NCBI RefSeq assembly: GCF_002368415.1
Contig: NZ_AP018290.1
Coordinates: 4,291,614-4,355,613 of the forward strand
Reading direction: 5' to 3'
From: Calothrix sp. NIES-4105
Lineage (GTDB): Bacteria; Cyanobacteriota; Cyanobacteriia; Cyanobacteriales; Nostocaceae
Length of the DNA: 64,000 nt
The position numbers and the translations under genes are program-made. The notes beneath the pieces were generated by a model. It was not told where the DNA came from. It searched no databases and saw only the letters and a list, made by a program, of their open reading frames with translations. The number at the start of each line of letters is the position of its first letter. The stretch's first letter is position 1. This document shows, one piece after another, positions 8,957 to 17,701 of this stretch.

Positions 8957-9224
8957 CCGTTATACCCTTAGAATTGCTAGAAGTGCAGAAAAAGAGCTAT
9001 TTGATTTGCCTCTCAAGCAATTTAAACAAGTAGCTGTAAAAATATTTTCACTCCAAGGCAACCCCAGACCGCAAGATTACAAGTCACTAAAAGGTTATGA
9101 AGGTGGCTACCGTGTTGACCAAGGAGAGTACAGAATTTTGTACACTATTGATGACGATAATCAAATGGTTGACGTATTTCGCGTTGGTAAAAGAAATGAT
9201 GACGAGGTTTATAAAAACCTTTAA
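8949..9224 (+). CDS. RelE/ParE-superfamily toxin
   Basis: A 91-aa basic protein with the RelE/ParE pattern: YTLRIARSAEKELFDLP, then LKGYEGGYRVDQGEYRILYTID and a C-terminal VFRVGKRNDDEVY. The GYRVRxGxYRILY-like strand and the final V-GHR/VGKR motif are typical of RelE-type mRNA interferases that cut at ribosomes, although ParE gyrase poisons look similar. Translationally coupled to the Phd-like antitoxin. Confidence 0.85.
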   Translation: MSDRYTLRIARSAEKELFDLPLKQFKQVAVKIFSLQGNPRPQDYKSLKGYEGGYRVDQGEYRILYTIDDDNQMVDVFRVGKRNDDEVYKNL

Positions 9225-9238
9225 CAAAATGCAAAAAT

Positions 9239-9423
9239 TATGAAGAGAGCGCGTTTTCCTCTACCGATTGTATCTAAACAACTACTGTTGCCTGTTGAGC
9301 AAAATGATGGTTTCACGACTTTGGAGGCAATTGTGCGCGAACGAGAAATCTCTAAGTGAGGTTTATACTCTATAATTGCCAGAGGCGCCTCCTAAAGAGT
9401 TATTTAATTTTTCCCTCGTGAAT
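9239..9423 (+). pseudogene. Decayed tandem copy of the Phd/RelE module
   Basis: Bases 9298-9358 encode EQNDGFTTLEAIVRERE, almost identical to the antitoxin C-terminus, and 9358-9420 align with the first 60 bases of the toxin gene but with stops and shifts (for example AAAGAGTTATTTAATTTTTC matching AAAGAGCTATTTGATTTGCC). The copy keeps the antitoxin-toxin junction but no open frame. It records a past tandem duplication with the toxin part lost. Confidence 0.65.
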
Positions 9424-9455
9424 CAGTATTACAATATACATAAAAGAGGTTAAAA

Positions 9456-9701
9456 ATGCTTGCTGCCGTTGAATTTGAAACAAAAGTCCAAAATGGTTTA
9501 ATCCAAGTTCCCGATGAATATAAACAAGAATTTAGTGAAGGGGATGATATTAAAGTCATAATTTTGATAAAACATAAGTTACATAGGCAAAAAGATATTA
9601 TTGATGAGTTAACAGAGAATCCGGTGCTAGTTGATGGTTTTCTTAGCCGCGAAGAAGTTTACAATTCACAATGCTTTAACGCTTGTAAGGTTGTTGTGTA
9701 A
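9456..9701 (+). CDS. Small antitoxin-like protein, AbrB/VapB type
   Basis: Begins MLAAVEFETKVQNGLIQVPDEY, the pattern of small cyanobacterial antitoxins that precede PIN toxins, then EGDDIKVIIL and ELTENPVLVDGFLSREEVY. Family members normally end just after the REEVY/REEIY block; the extra NSQCFNACKVVV tail is read from the 3' end of the convergent PIN gene, suggesting a small lesion near the end. An AAGAGG ribosome-binding site precedes the ATG. No toxin follows on the same strand. Confidence 0.55.
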   Translation: MLAAVEFETKVQNGLIQVPDEYKQEFSEGDDIKVIILIKHKLHRQKDIIDELTENPVLVDGFLSREEVYNSQCFNACKVVV

Positions 9702-10055
9702 TAAGTCCAGATATAACTCGATAGTGTTTGATGTTAAAAGTACACAATGTTGCACCATGACCAACAGCACAAGCACCAATTAGTGCATCAAGAAGACCCA
9801 AATTATTTGAAAGATGGTATGTGGTAAAATCCGACAAAGCGCGCGTGCAGTCAGCTTCACTAGCCCAAACTACAGGCAATGGAGCAACTAGCTTCAAAGC
9901 TTTTGTAACTTGTTGCATATTCTGGGCATCTTGAATTAGTTCCATGACAACAAAACCAGGAACAGAGGGTATTTCTGATAAACTAGCAAACCAAGCAATA
10001 GCGGGAGGATGACCTCTTTGGATGTCAACTTTAACCGCAAGGAGTCCCACACCAT
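9676..10055 (-). pseudogene. PIN-domain (VapC-like) toxin with damaged N-terminus
   Basis: The C-terminal 120 residues are convincing PIN domain: DIQRGHPPAIAWFASL, SVPGFVVMELI, then LGLLDALIGACAVGHG and LCTFNIKHYR. VapC proteins normally start M-x-LLDTDxLID, but here that strand reads LLAVKVDIQ, so the first catalytic Asp is missing, and the expected ATG (10055) lies in another frame. An alternative start at 10101 directly follows AGGAGG, with too little spacing. Likely inactive; a functional variant cannot be ruled out. Confidence 0.5.
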
Positions 10056-10241
10056 AATCTTGATTTGGTGTTGGGAGGAATTGCGATAAATTGTGTTGCA
10101 TCCTCCTAACTTGATTTTTATTTTTAAATAAAACAAAGCGTGCGTAGGATAGCGACACAATTTATTATCTCTTTTACAAATCATATAGGAATGCTATATT
10201 GCTACACACATAGATTAAATAGCTTACTATTTATCAAACCT

Positions 10242-10316
10242 GCAACAAAAATTAATAATTAGTTTTGAGTTTTAATGACACAACAGAGATAAAATCTACA
10301 CAGAAATATAAAACTT
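10242..10316 (+). repeat. Leader duplicate, copy 1 (before the amine oxidase gene)
   Basis: Bases 10242-10316 match 12416-12486 upstream of the first P450 gene: GCAACAAAAATTAATAATTA against GCAACAAATATTAATAACTA, and then ACACAACAGAGAT / GCACAACAGAGAT, continuing to AAACTTC. In this copy the frame beginning ATGACACAACAGAGA stops at once, so the shared stretch is non-coding leader. Confidence 0.6.
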
Positions 10317-10395
10317 CTAAATATCTCATAAATATAGTTAGAACTTACGCACGTTGGAGCTGGTATTTTAATTAATAGCATTACTATTTAAAAAT

Positions 10396-12381
10396 ATGAG
10401 TATATTTAAGCGACAGAAGTGGTTACTTATAAATGTTTCCGTAATTATCATCATCCTGATATCTATAGGATTCATGGAATTCACTTCTGCTGCACAGCAA
10501 CCTATCAATCATCCTCTTTCACTCTTAACAGAGGCAGAAATTAAAACAGCGGTTTCTGTCGTTAAAAATGATAAAAAGTTGGCAAAAACGGCAGCTTTTC
10601 CAGTTATAGCTTTGCAAGAACCAGATAAAAACGAAGTTCTGAAATTTACATCTGGTAGCACTTTTCAACGACAAGCTTTTTTAGTCGTTTACGAGCAAAA
10701 AGAAAACAAGACTTACGAAGCAGTTGTTGATTTAAAAAATAAAACTTTAAGTGATTGGAAACAAATACCTGATGTCCAACCTGCAATGTTTCTTCCAGAA
10801 TACGAGTTTGCAGCGCAGTTAGTAAGAGCAGACCCACGTTGGCAAGAAGCTATGCGAAAGCGAGGAATCACTAATTTTAAGCAAGTTATAGTTAGCTGTT
10901 GGGCGCCAGGTATTCTAAGTGAAGAGGAAAAAAATACAGGAAACCGTCTGTGTCGAGGTTTGTCTTACTACAAGGGCAATAACTGGAATTATTTTGGTAG
11001 ACCGATCGAAGGAGTGTTAGCAACTGTCAGTTTGAATACTGGCAAAGTTTCCAGTTTTGTTGACAATGGTATAGTTCCTTTCTCAAAGGAAAACTCGGAC
11101 TACGATACAAAGACTCTAGGAAAATTACGACCAGCACTAAAAGCATTCAAAATTCAACAGCCGAATGGCGCCGATTTTAGTATTAAAGGCAATGAAATTA
11201 GTTGGCAAGGTTGGAATTTCCGTTATCAAATGCATCCTCGCGATGGTTTGGTATTGTATCTTATCACTTATAACGACGGGCAAAATACTCGACCGATACT
11301 GTATAGAGCTAGTCTATCGGAAATGGTAGTTCCCTATGGAAATCCTGACTCGACTTGGTTGTTTAGAAATGCTTTCGATGTAGGAGAATATAACTATGGT
11401 ATACAAGCAACCACAATGGAGTTAGGTAAGGAAGTTCCAGAAAATAGCGTTTTACTAGATGCTGTATTTGCTGACGATAAAGGAACGTCTTATATGCTAC
11501 CAAAGGTTATCGGTATTTACGAAAAAGACAATGGTATACTTTGGAAACACTACGAGTATAATACAAAGCGTAATGATGTTCGTCGCAGTCGAGAACTAGT
11601 AGTGACGACAACAACAGCGCTGGAAAACTATGATTATGGCATCAGTTGGATTTTTCACCAAGATGGAACTTTAGAAGTTCAAAGCGATTTAACAGGTATT
11701 GTACTGCCGCAGGGAACAGCTTCTATAAAGCAATCTGAAAAAGATGCTTACGGTAAATTGGTTGCAAAAAACATCGTAGGGGTAAATCATCAACACTTCT
11801 TTAACTTCCGTTTGGATATGGATGTTGATGGTAAGGCAAATGAGGTAATGGAAATGAATGTCAAACCCTTACCTGTAGCTGAGAATACTTTAGGAAATGC
11901 TTTTGTGGTTGAAGAAACTCCACTGACAAAAGAAACGACTGCTGTGCGTGATTTAGATATGAAGCAAAGTCGTGAATGGATGATTATGAGTGCTGATAAA
12001 AAAAATGCTTTAGGCGCCGCAACAGGATATATGCTAATGCCTGGAAGCAATGCTGTATTTTTACCTACTGAGTCAGCAGAAATTCGCTCCAAAGCTGCAT
12101 TTGCAACTCATCATGTTTGGGTAACTAATTATAATCCAGGTGAACTCTATGCTGCTGGAAATTATCCCAATCAAACTAAACCCGGAAAAGGTTTACCAGA
12201 GTATATTTCAAATGATGAGTCTTTGATGAGTAAAGATATTGTACTGTGGTATTCGATGGGCGTAACTCATGTCCCTAGACCAGAGGACTGGCCTGTAATG
12301 CCAACTCACCGCGTTGGGTTTAAACTTGTTCCAAGAGGATTTTTTAACCGCAACCCAGCAATTAATTTGCCTCAACAATAA
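10396..12381 (+). CDS. Copper-containing primary amine oxidase
   Basis: 661 aa, close to the family length. Residues 1-33 are a signal peptide or anchor (long IIIILIS stretch, then SAAQQ). The topaquinone motif is ALENYDYG, with Tyr at about 412 as the self-processed cofactor. Copper ligands are H465 and H467 (HQHFFNF) and a His at about 572-573 (THHVWVTNYNPGE). It would oxidise primary amines to aldehydes with H2O2 and ammonia outside the cytoplasm. It sits directly before two P450 genes and shares a duplicated leader with the first. Confidence 0.9.
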   Translation: MSIFKRQKWLLINVSVIIIILISIGFMEFTSAAQQPINHPLSLLTEAEIKTAVSVVKNDKKLAKTAAFPVIALQEPDKNEVLKFTSGSTFQRQAFLVVYEQKENKTYEAVVDLKNKTLSDWKQIPDVQPAMFLPEYEFAAQLVRADPRWQEAMRKRGITNFKQVIVSCWAPGILSEEEKNTGNRLCRGLSYYKGNNWNYFGRPIEGVLATVSLNTGKVSSFVDNGIVPFSKENSDYDTKTLGKLRPALKAFKIQQPNGADFSIKGNEISWQGWNFRYQMHPRDGLVLYLITYNDGQNTRPILYRASLSEMVVPYGNPDSTWLFRNAFDVGEYNYGIQATTMELGKEVPENSVLLDAVFADDKGTSYMLPKVIGIYEKDNGILWKHYEYNTKRNDVRRSRELVVTTTTALENYDYGISWIFHQDGTLEVQSDLTGIVLPQGTASIKQSEKDAYGKLVAKNIVGVNHQHFFNFRLDMDVDGKANEVMEMNVKPLPVAENTLGNAFVVEETPLTKETTAVRDLDMKQSREWMIMSADKKNALGAATGYMLMPGSNAVFLPTESAEIRSKAAFATHHVWVTNYNPGELYAAGNYPNQTKPGKGLPEYISNDESLMSKDIVLWYSMGVTHVPRPEDWPVMPTHRVGFKLVPRGFFNRNPAINLPQQ

Positions 12382-12415
12382 TCTGAGGTTAGGTTAAGAG
12401 AGTTTGCAACAAATA

Positions 12416-12486
12416 TTAATAACTAATTTAGAGTTTCAATGGCACAACAGAGATGGAACTTCTCTCTACACATAAACATGAAACTT
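12416..12486 (+). repeat. Leader duplicate, copy 2 (before the first P450 gene)
   Basis: Partner of 10242-10316. The similarity covers the ATG at 12439 and runs to about 12486. Because copy 1 cannot be read through, the 13 codons between 12439 and 12478 are probably not translated, which favours the P450 start at 12478. Confidence 0.6.
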
Positions 12487-13869
12487 CCTTCAGGTCCGCA
12501 AACTCCTACAATTGTACAAATGCTTCAATGGGTCGCTACTCCTATGTCGTTTATGGAAGATTGTGCAAAACGCTACGGTGATATTTTTTCTGTACAGTTG
12601 AATTTGCCACTTGTACTTGTTAGTAACCCGCAAGCGCTACAACAAATTTTAACAAGTGATGCCAAAGAATTTAGCGCCCCTAGCAATTTAAATACGGTGT
12701 TTGAACCACTTCTAGGAAAAAATTCTGTAATTACAGTTAGTGGTGAAACACACAAACGTCAGCGACAGTTATTAACACCACCTTTTCACGGTGAACGGAT
12801 GCATAATTATGCTCAAACTATCAGTAATATTGCCCAAGAAGTTATTCAAAGTTGGCAAGTAGATAAAACAGTTTGTATTCGTTCAGCGATGCAAACTATA
12901 ACTCTACGGGTAATAATGCAAGCTGTATTTGGATTATACGACTCGAACCGTGCCCAGGAACTTGAAAAAGTTATTAGTCTGATGATGGATGCTGGTGGAA
13001 GTTCACCTTTACGCGCGCTGATGTTATATTATCCTGCTCTGCAACGCGATTTGGGTAAGTTAACGCCGTGGGGTACTTTTTTACGGCGCCGCGAAATGGT
13101 AGACAACTTAATATACGCGGAAATTGCCGAACGTCGAGAAAATCCTGACTCTAAACGTACTGATATCTTAAGCTTACTAATGGCAGCGCGCGATGAGATG
13201 GGGGAACCCATGACCGATGTGGAATTACGTGATGAGTTGCTAACTTTACTATCTGCTGGACATGAAACAACTGCTACAGCTTTAACTTGGGCATTTTACT
13301 GGATACACAAAACACCATCTGTACATTATAAGTTAATGGCTGAACTTGATGGTTTAGATAATATGGATTTTAATGTTATTAACAAGCTCCCATATTTGAG
13401 TGCTGTTTGTAACGAAACTCTGCGAATTTATCCTGTAGGAATGCTTACTTTCCCGCGCGAGGTTAAAGAAGCAATTAATTTGTGTGGTTATGATTTAGAA
13501 CCAGGTACTTACATTATGGGTTCTATTTATTTAACCCATCGACGTGAGGATATATATCCAGAACCACACCAATTTAGTCCTGAAAGATTTTTGGAGAAAC
13601 AATTCTCTCCGTATGAATTTTTACCTTTTGGTGGTGGTGTGCGTAAATGTATTGGTAATGCTTTTGCTATGTTAGAGATGAAAGTAGTGTTAGCAACAAT
13701 TATGAAGCAGTTAGAATTAGAACTTGTAACTACTGAAGATGTTAAACCACGACGACGAGGTTTAGTAACTGGGCCAAATCAAGCTATCAACATGCTTGTT
13801 AAAAATATACGCACAACCAATAAAACCGACCGTAGGTTGGGTGAACGAAGCGCGCAACCCAAAAATTAG
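12478..13869 (+). CDS. Cytochrome P450, CYP110-like (first copy)
   Basis: Start chosen at ATG 12478, giving MKLPSGPQTPTIVQML, the usual CYP110 N-terminus; ATG 12439 would add 13 residues from duplicated leader. I-helix AGHETT (H262, E263, T264), ExxR helix NETLR (E313, R316), haem loop FGGGVRKCIG with Cys391. CYP110 enzymes are Nostocales monooxygenases, some of which hydroxylate fatty acids or alkanes. The tail DRRLGERSAQPKN is encoded by a dispersed hairpin repeat (about 13830-13862), so the original stop was probably lost. It is a tandem paralogue of the next gene. Confidence 0.88.
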   Translation: MKLPSGPQTPTIVQMLQWVATPMSFMEDCAKRYGDIFSVQLNLPLVLVSNPQALQQILTSDAKEFSAPSNLNTVFEPLLGKNSVITVSGETHKRQRQLLTPPFHGERMHNYAQTISNIAQEVIQSWQVDKTVCIRSAMQTITLRVIMQAVFGLYDSNRAQELEKVISLMMDAGGSSPLRALMLYYPALQRDLGKLTPWGTFLRRREMVDNLIYAEIAERRENPDSKRTDILSLLMAARDEMGEPMTDVELRDELLTLLSAGHETTATALTWAFYWIHKTPSVHYKLMAELDGLDNMDFNVINKLPYLSAVCNETLRIYPVGMLTFPREVKEAINLCGYDLEPGTYIMGSIYLTHRREDIYPEPHQFSPERFLEKQFSPYEFLPFGGGVRKCIGNAFAMLEMKVVLATIMKQLELELVTTEDVKPRRRGLVTGPNQAINMLVKNIRTTNKTDRRLGERSAQPKN

Positions 13870-13942
13870 TAAGATTTTGCTTTGATTAGAGTATCTTTAC
13901 TTATGTAAAATCTATATATAAGCTCTAATCTTTAAACCAGAT

Positions 13943-15289
13943 ATGCATTTACCACCTACACCTCGTACTCCTCGAACTATACAGTTATTGCGCTGGATAT
14001 TTACACCAATGTCGTACATGGACGAATGTGCTTCTAAGTATGGTGAAATTTATAGTTTAAATTTACGTCCTGATTATCCAGCAGTGCTGACAAGTAACCC
14101 TGATGCTTTACAAACTATTTTGACGAGTGATACAAAAGAATTATCGTCCCCTGGTAAGTTAAATCAGATATTTATACCTATATTAGGAACGCAGTCGTTA
14201 ATCACTGCCAGTGGAAAACAGCACCAGCGTAAACGACAGTTAGTTATGCCCGCATTACATGGTGAACGGATGCGCGCGTATGCAGATATTATTAATCAAG
14301 TTACAGATGAAGTTATATCTAAATTAGAAATTGGCGCCGCTTTTTCGATTCGCAACGTAACGCAAACTATTACGCTCAAGATTATTATGCAAGCAGTGTT
14401 TGGATTACATGATAGTCCGCGCGCGATAGAGTTAGAACGGTTGTTAAACAATATTTTAGAATCTACAAGTTCTCCGTTATCTCTTGCTGGTGTAACTTTC
14501 CCAATATTAGGCAAGGTATTAGGTTCGTTAAACCCTGCCCATGACTTTGAGACTTTGCTACAACAATCTGATAAAATAATTTACGAAGAAATTCAAGAAC
14601 GACGCAATAATGCAGATTCAGAGCGGGTTGATATCTTAAGCTTATTAATGTTGGCGCGCGATGAAGACGGACAAGCAATGACTAATGTCGAACTACGTGA
14701 CGAACTGATGACATTATTAACAGCAGGTCACGAAACAACAGCAACAGCTTTGGCATGGGCAGTATATTTCATTTATAAGAACGAGAACGTCAAAACTAAA
14801 TTACTGGACGAACTTAATAGCTTAGGAAAAAATCCTGATTCAAATACTATTTTCAAATTACCTTACCTTACCGCTGTTTGTAACGAAACACTCCGTATTT
14901 ATCCTGTAGCACTGACGACTTTTCCTCGTCAAGTAGAAAAACCCATATCTTTATGCGGCTATAATTTAGAACCAGGTACATTAGTTTACGGTTCAATATA
15001 CGACCTACATCGTCGTCAAGATTTATACCCAAATCCAGACGAATTTAAACCTGAAAGATTTTTAGAACGGCAATACTCAGCTTATGAATTTTTACCATTT
15101 GGTGGTGGCGCCAGACGATGTATTGGATTAGCGTTTGCTCAGTTTGAAATGAAACTAGTACTAGCAAAAATTCTTACATCTTATCAACTAGAACTTCTTA
15201 CCCAAAACAAAGTAAACCCTAAACGTCGCGGTTTAGTATCTGCTCCCGACCAACCTATCCGTTTTAATTATAAGGGCGCGTTATCATAA
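13943..15289 (+). CDS. Cytochrome P450, CYP110-like (second copy)
   Basis: Starts MHLPPTPRTPRTIQLL, aligning residue by residue with the preceding P450. AGHETT (H263, E264, T265), ExxR NETLR (E315, R318), haem loop FGGGARRCIG (Cys393). It has no N-terminal membrane anchor, so it is soluble or peripheral. The 73-base gap to the previous gene suggests co-transcription or a recent tandem duplication. Substrate unknown; fatty-acid or terpene-like hydrophobics are the family norm. Confidence 0.88.
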   Translation: MHLPPTPRTPRTIQLLRWIFTPMSYMDECASKYGEIYSLNLRPDYPAVLTSNPDALQTILTSDTKELSSPGKLNQIFIPILGTQSLITASGKQHQRKRQLVMPALHGERMRAYADIINQVTDEVISKLEIGAAFSIRNVTQTITLKIIMQAVFGLHDSPRAIELERLLNNILESTSSPLSLAGVTFPILGKVLGSLNPAHDFETLLQQSDKIIYEEIQERRNNADSERVDILSLLMLARDEDGQAMTNVELRDELMTLLTAGHETTATALAWAVYFIYKNENVKTKLLDELNSLGKNPDSNTIFKLPYLTAVCNETLRIYPVALTTFPRQVEKPISLCGYNLEPGTLVYGSIYDLHRRQDLYPNPDEFKPERFLERQYSAYEFLPFGGGARRCIGLAFAQFEMKLVLAKILTSYQLELLTQNKVNPKRRGLVSAPDQPIRFNYKGALS

Positions 15290-15350
15290 TATGACTTACC
15301 TTTGGGTTCCTACAAGTTAAATTTGCTGCCATCCTCTGAACTTAAAAACG

Positions 15351-15386
15351 TTAATACCTAACAATGTTATAATTCTGAGGTATTAA
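15351..15386. repeat. Stem-loop after the second P450 gene
   Basis: TTAATACCT (15351-15359) and AGGTATTAA (15378-15386) form a perfect 9-bp inverted repeat. There is no T-run after it, so it is a weak terminator candidate; it could also mark a short repeat. Confidence 0.35.
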
Positions 15387-15454
15387 CTTCGGGGTTATCT
15401 ACTTCCCGTGTTATTTAGGATGCTGTCGTAAATATATGTACTGAAGGTCGGTAT

Positions 15455-15979
15455 ATGTTAAAGCGAGTACTTTCACCCATAAGTTGGGCAATTGCAATAT
15501 TTTTTATTTTCGCCGCTTCCAAAGTAATGGCAGGTGAAATTCTAAGTGGAGTCGCTGTTTTGGTGTGGGGTCTTATTTTCTTATCATCATTATATAGAGC
15601 AACTGACCAGTATGGATTAACCAAAAATATTGCAGCGTGCGTAGTCTTATTTATATTCGTTCCCTTTCTATCCCCGGCACCAGCACTTGTAAATGTAACG
15701 CAGCCAAATGCACAACCCACGCCGACAACTTCTACACCAAGTATCACAGTCAAAGAAGCGCCGTCACTAACCCAAATACTTGAAGCATTAAAAAATCCAA
15801 ATATAAAAGTTAATGGCAGCAAGATCGACCCTGATACACCAGTGCGCGCGGCAGTTAGTGGCAGTTGTCAGTGCCCATATGATACAGACATCCGGGGGAG
15901 TAGTTGCGGCGGTCGATCCGTTTATTCAAAGTCTGGTGGGCAGCAACCAATATGTTATGTCAAAGATAAGAATAAATAA
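15455..15979 (+). CDS. Hypothetical membrane protein with Cys-rich C-terminus
   Basis: Two hydrophobic segments at about 10-45 and 60-80, then a Pro/Thr-rich linker (PTPTTSTPS), then a C-terminal module with CQCPYD, RGSSCGGRS and PICYV. The C-x-CPYD...CGGRS...CY pattern recurs at the C-termini of exported cyanobacterial proteins and nucleases and probably forms disulfides or binds metal outside the membrane. The TATG at 15453-15456 fixes the start. Function unknown; no operon partner. Confidence 0.65.
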   Translation: MLKRVLSPISWAIAIFFIFAASKVMAGEILSGVAVLVWGLIFLSSLYRATDQYGLTKNIAACVVLFIFVPFLSPAPALVNVTQPNAQPTPTTSTPSITVKEAPSLTQILEALKNPNIKVNGSKIDPDTPVRAAVSGSCQCPYDTDIRGSSCGGRSVYSKSGGQQPICYVKDKNK

Positions 15980-16103
15980 CAACGCTATCTACTATACATA
16001 GTCGTGGTGAGCGTATCTGCTCCCTCCCTCACCTATTCGCATGAAAATAATTGTAAGCACAGGTTATTATAGTATGACTATACCTTATAGTTAAAGGCGG
16101 GAT

Positions 16104-16433
16104 ATGATAAATCTCGAAGAATATTTTAACTTCTTGGCGCCGGATGATATTCGGGTGAAAGGAACACGAATTGGAATTGAGACAATTCTCTTTGATTATG
16201 TTTATCGTGACCGCACTGCCGAAGAAATCGCACAAACCTATTCCTCGTTGACATTGGAACAGGTTTATGCAACGATTTTGTATTACTTGCATAATCGAGA
16301 AATAATGTCGCAATATTTAGCGGACTGGGTTAAGCATGGTGAAGAAATGCGAAAAAAACAGCAACTTAATCCATCGCCAGTAAGAGAAAAACTACGGCGT
16401 TTAAAAGCAGAACGGAATGCTATGACAACTTAA
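16104..16433 (+). CDS. DUF433 antitoxin-like protein
   Basis: MINLEEYFNFLAPDDIRVKGTRIGIETI... with EEIAQTYSSLTLEQVYATILYYL, the winged-helix DUF433 signature. The second half (residues 80-109) is basic and helical and could bind the toxin. The stop is 3 bases before the start of the next gene, which encodes its usual partner. A purine-rich site AAAGGCGGG lies 8 bases before the ATG. Predicted to be the antitoxin and autoregulator. Confidence 0.8.
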   Translation: MINLEEYFNFLAPDDIRVKGTRIGIETILFDYVYRDRTAEEIAQTYSSLTLEQVYATILYYLHNREIMSQYLADWVKHGEEMRKKQQLNPSPVREKLRRLKAERNAMTT

Positions 16434-16436
16434 ATA

Positions 16437-16802
16437 ATGAGCCTCAAATATCTATTTGACGAAAATGTTGACCTTGTTTATGTTCGTCAACTTAGACGAC
16501 AAAAACCAGAGATGACAGTGCGTATGGTTGGCGAACCTGCAATGCCTCCCAAAGGAACTCTTGACCCCGATATCTTGTGCTGGTGCGAGACAACGGGGTT
16601 TATTTTAGTAACAAATAATAGAAGGTCAATGCCAGTACATCTAGCTGACCACTTGGCTCAAGGTCGTCATATACCGGGCATTTTTATTTTAAATTCAAAT
16701 TTGAGTGTTGGCGATAATTTAGAAGAATTGATTATTGTAGCTGAAGCGTCGTTTGATGAAGAGTATCAAGACCGTATTGAATATCTGCCACTAACTTACT
16801 GA
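16437..16802 (+). CDS. DUF5615 PIN-like toxin
   Basis: MSLKYLFDENVDLVYVRQLRR has the DEN start of Mut7-C/DUF5615 PIN-like proteins; it continues with DPDILCWCETTGFILVTNNRRSM, the second acidic/Asn cluster, and a C-terminal EEYQDRIEYLPL. DUF433-DUF5615 pairs are widespread in cyanobacteria and are treated as type II toxin-antitoxin modules, with the PIN-like protein as the predicted RNase. The pair looks intact. Confidence 0.8.
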   Translation: MSLKYLFDENVDLVYVRQLRRQKPEMTVRMVGEPAMPPKGTLDPDILCWCETTGFILVTNNRRSMPVHLADHLAQGRHIPGIFILNSNLSVGDNLEELIIVAEASFDEEYQDRIEYLPLTY

Positions 16803-16952
16803 TATTCCCCTTACAAATTTTTATGCTTTGGTGGTGCCAGATTTTGCTCCTGCTCGGATGTAACGGATAGTTTTGATCAAGAGTGGGTTGGGAAACGGGC
16901 TTTACGGAAATTTAACAAATAATATTAATCTTAGTGCAAAAAAAATCTTATT

Positions 16953-17231
16953 TTGGGAACCCTAAGTATAGGGACGAATAAGCTGGAAGTAAAAGTAAAG
17001 CATCTTAAACCAACTTTATTCGTGCATAGGTATAGAGATGTCAAGGAAATAAGTACAGTTCAAGCAAGTTTACAAAAACGTAAATCTTTATTTTATCAAC
17101 ACCAAAATTCATTTTGCTGTCTCAAAGTCGGTTTATTTAAGCTAAATTTTGGGCATTTTTTGAGTGAAGAAGAAAAAGTATGGCTGGTAGATGAAATTCG
17201 CACGTTTCTTAAAGCTACAAATTATCAATAA
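16953..17231 (+). CDS. Uncertain ORF, possibly a domain remnant
   Basis: 92 codons from a TTG. The sequence (LEVKVKHLKPTLFVHRYRDVKEIS then FGHFLSEEEKVWLVDEIRTFL) resembles the small beta domain ending in a 'EKxWLVxEI' helix found at the C-termini of larger cyanobacterial proteins. There is no convincing start, so it may be the 3' remnant of a longer gene. Function not assigned. Confidence 0.3.
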   Translation: MGTLSIGTNKLEVKVKHLKPTLFVHRYRDVKEISTVQASLQKRKSLFYQHQNSFCCLKVGLFKLNFGHFLSEEEKVWLVDEIRTFLKATNYQ

Positions 17232-17680
17232 ATATAGCAATTATTACTGTTACACTAGTGGTATGTGTCATTAAGTTTGAGAAATTCTCTCTTCTTACTT
17301 CTTTCAAAGTGTCCCTTTACTGCGTTCCTTGGGCGCGCCTTTGTGACGAGCGTGGTTTATTCCTATTTCTCCGTGAACTCTGTGCCTCTGTGGTAAAAAA
17401 ATACATGCATTGCACAGGCGGGACGCCTATGCTACAGGCGCCAGCTTTTTGTTCGTAAAGCTAATCAAACACGAGGCGCCTAAATATTTATTATCTAGAT
17501 TATTTTATATTTTCAATCCGGGAAACGACCTATATATAGTTCGCGCGTATTCTAAAGCGCTTCGGACAATTAGCTACTGATGGCGCCGCAACTCGATAAA
17601 ACTAACTTTAAGCATAAATGACGATACTTCGTTAGAAAGACGTAATAATTATGCTGCCTTCTTAAGATCGTAAGCATTGT
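17232..17680. other. Repeat-rich intergenic region
   Basis: 449 bases with no convincing gene. It holds degenerate TTTGTG/CTGTGG repeat words at about 17300-17400, a GGCGGGACGCCT hairpin near 17418, and three GGCGCC sites (about 17428, 17475 and 17582). The SDR promoter is presumably in the last 100 bases. Confidence 0.5.
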
Positions 17681-17701
17681 TTGAAGTATAAGTATAAGAT
17701 T

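Noticed and set aside
12439-12477. N-terminal extension of the first P450 from ATG 12439
   Set aside because: The DNA is a duplicated leader whose other copy is not open, and the CYP110 start pattern begins at ATG 12478.
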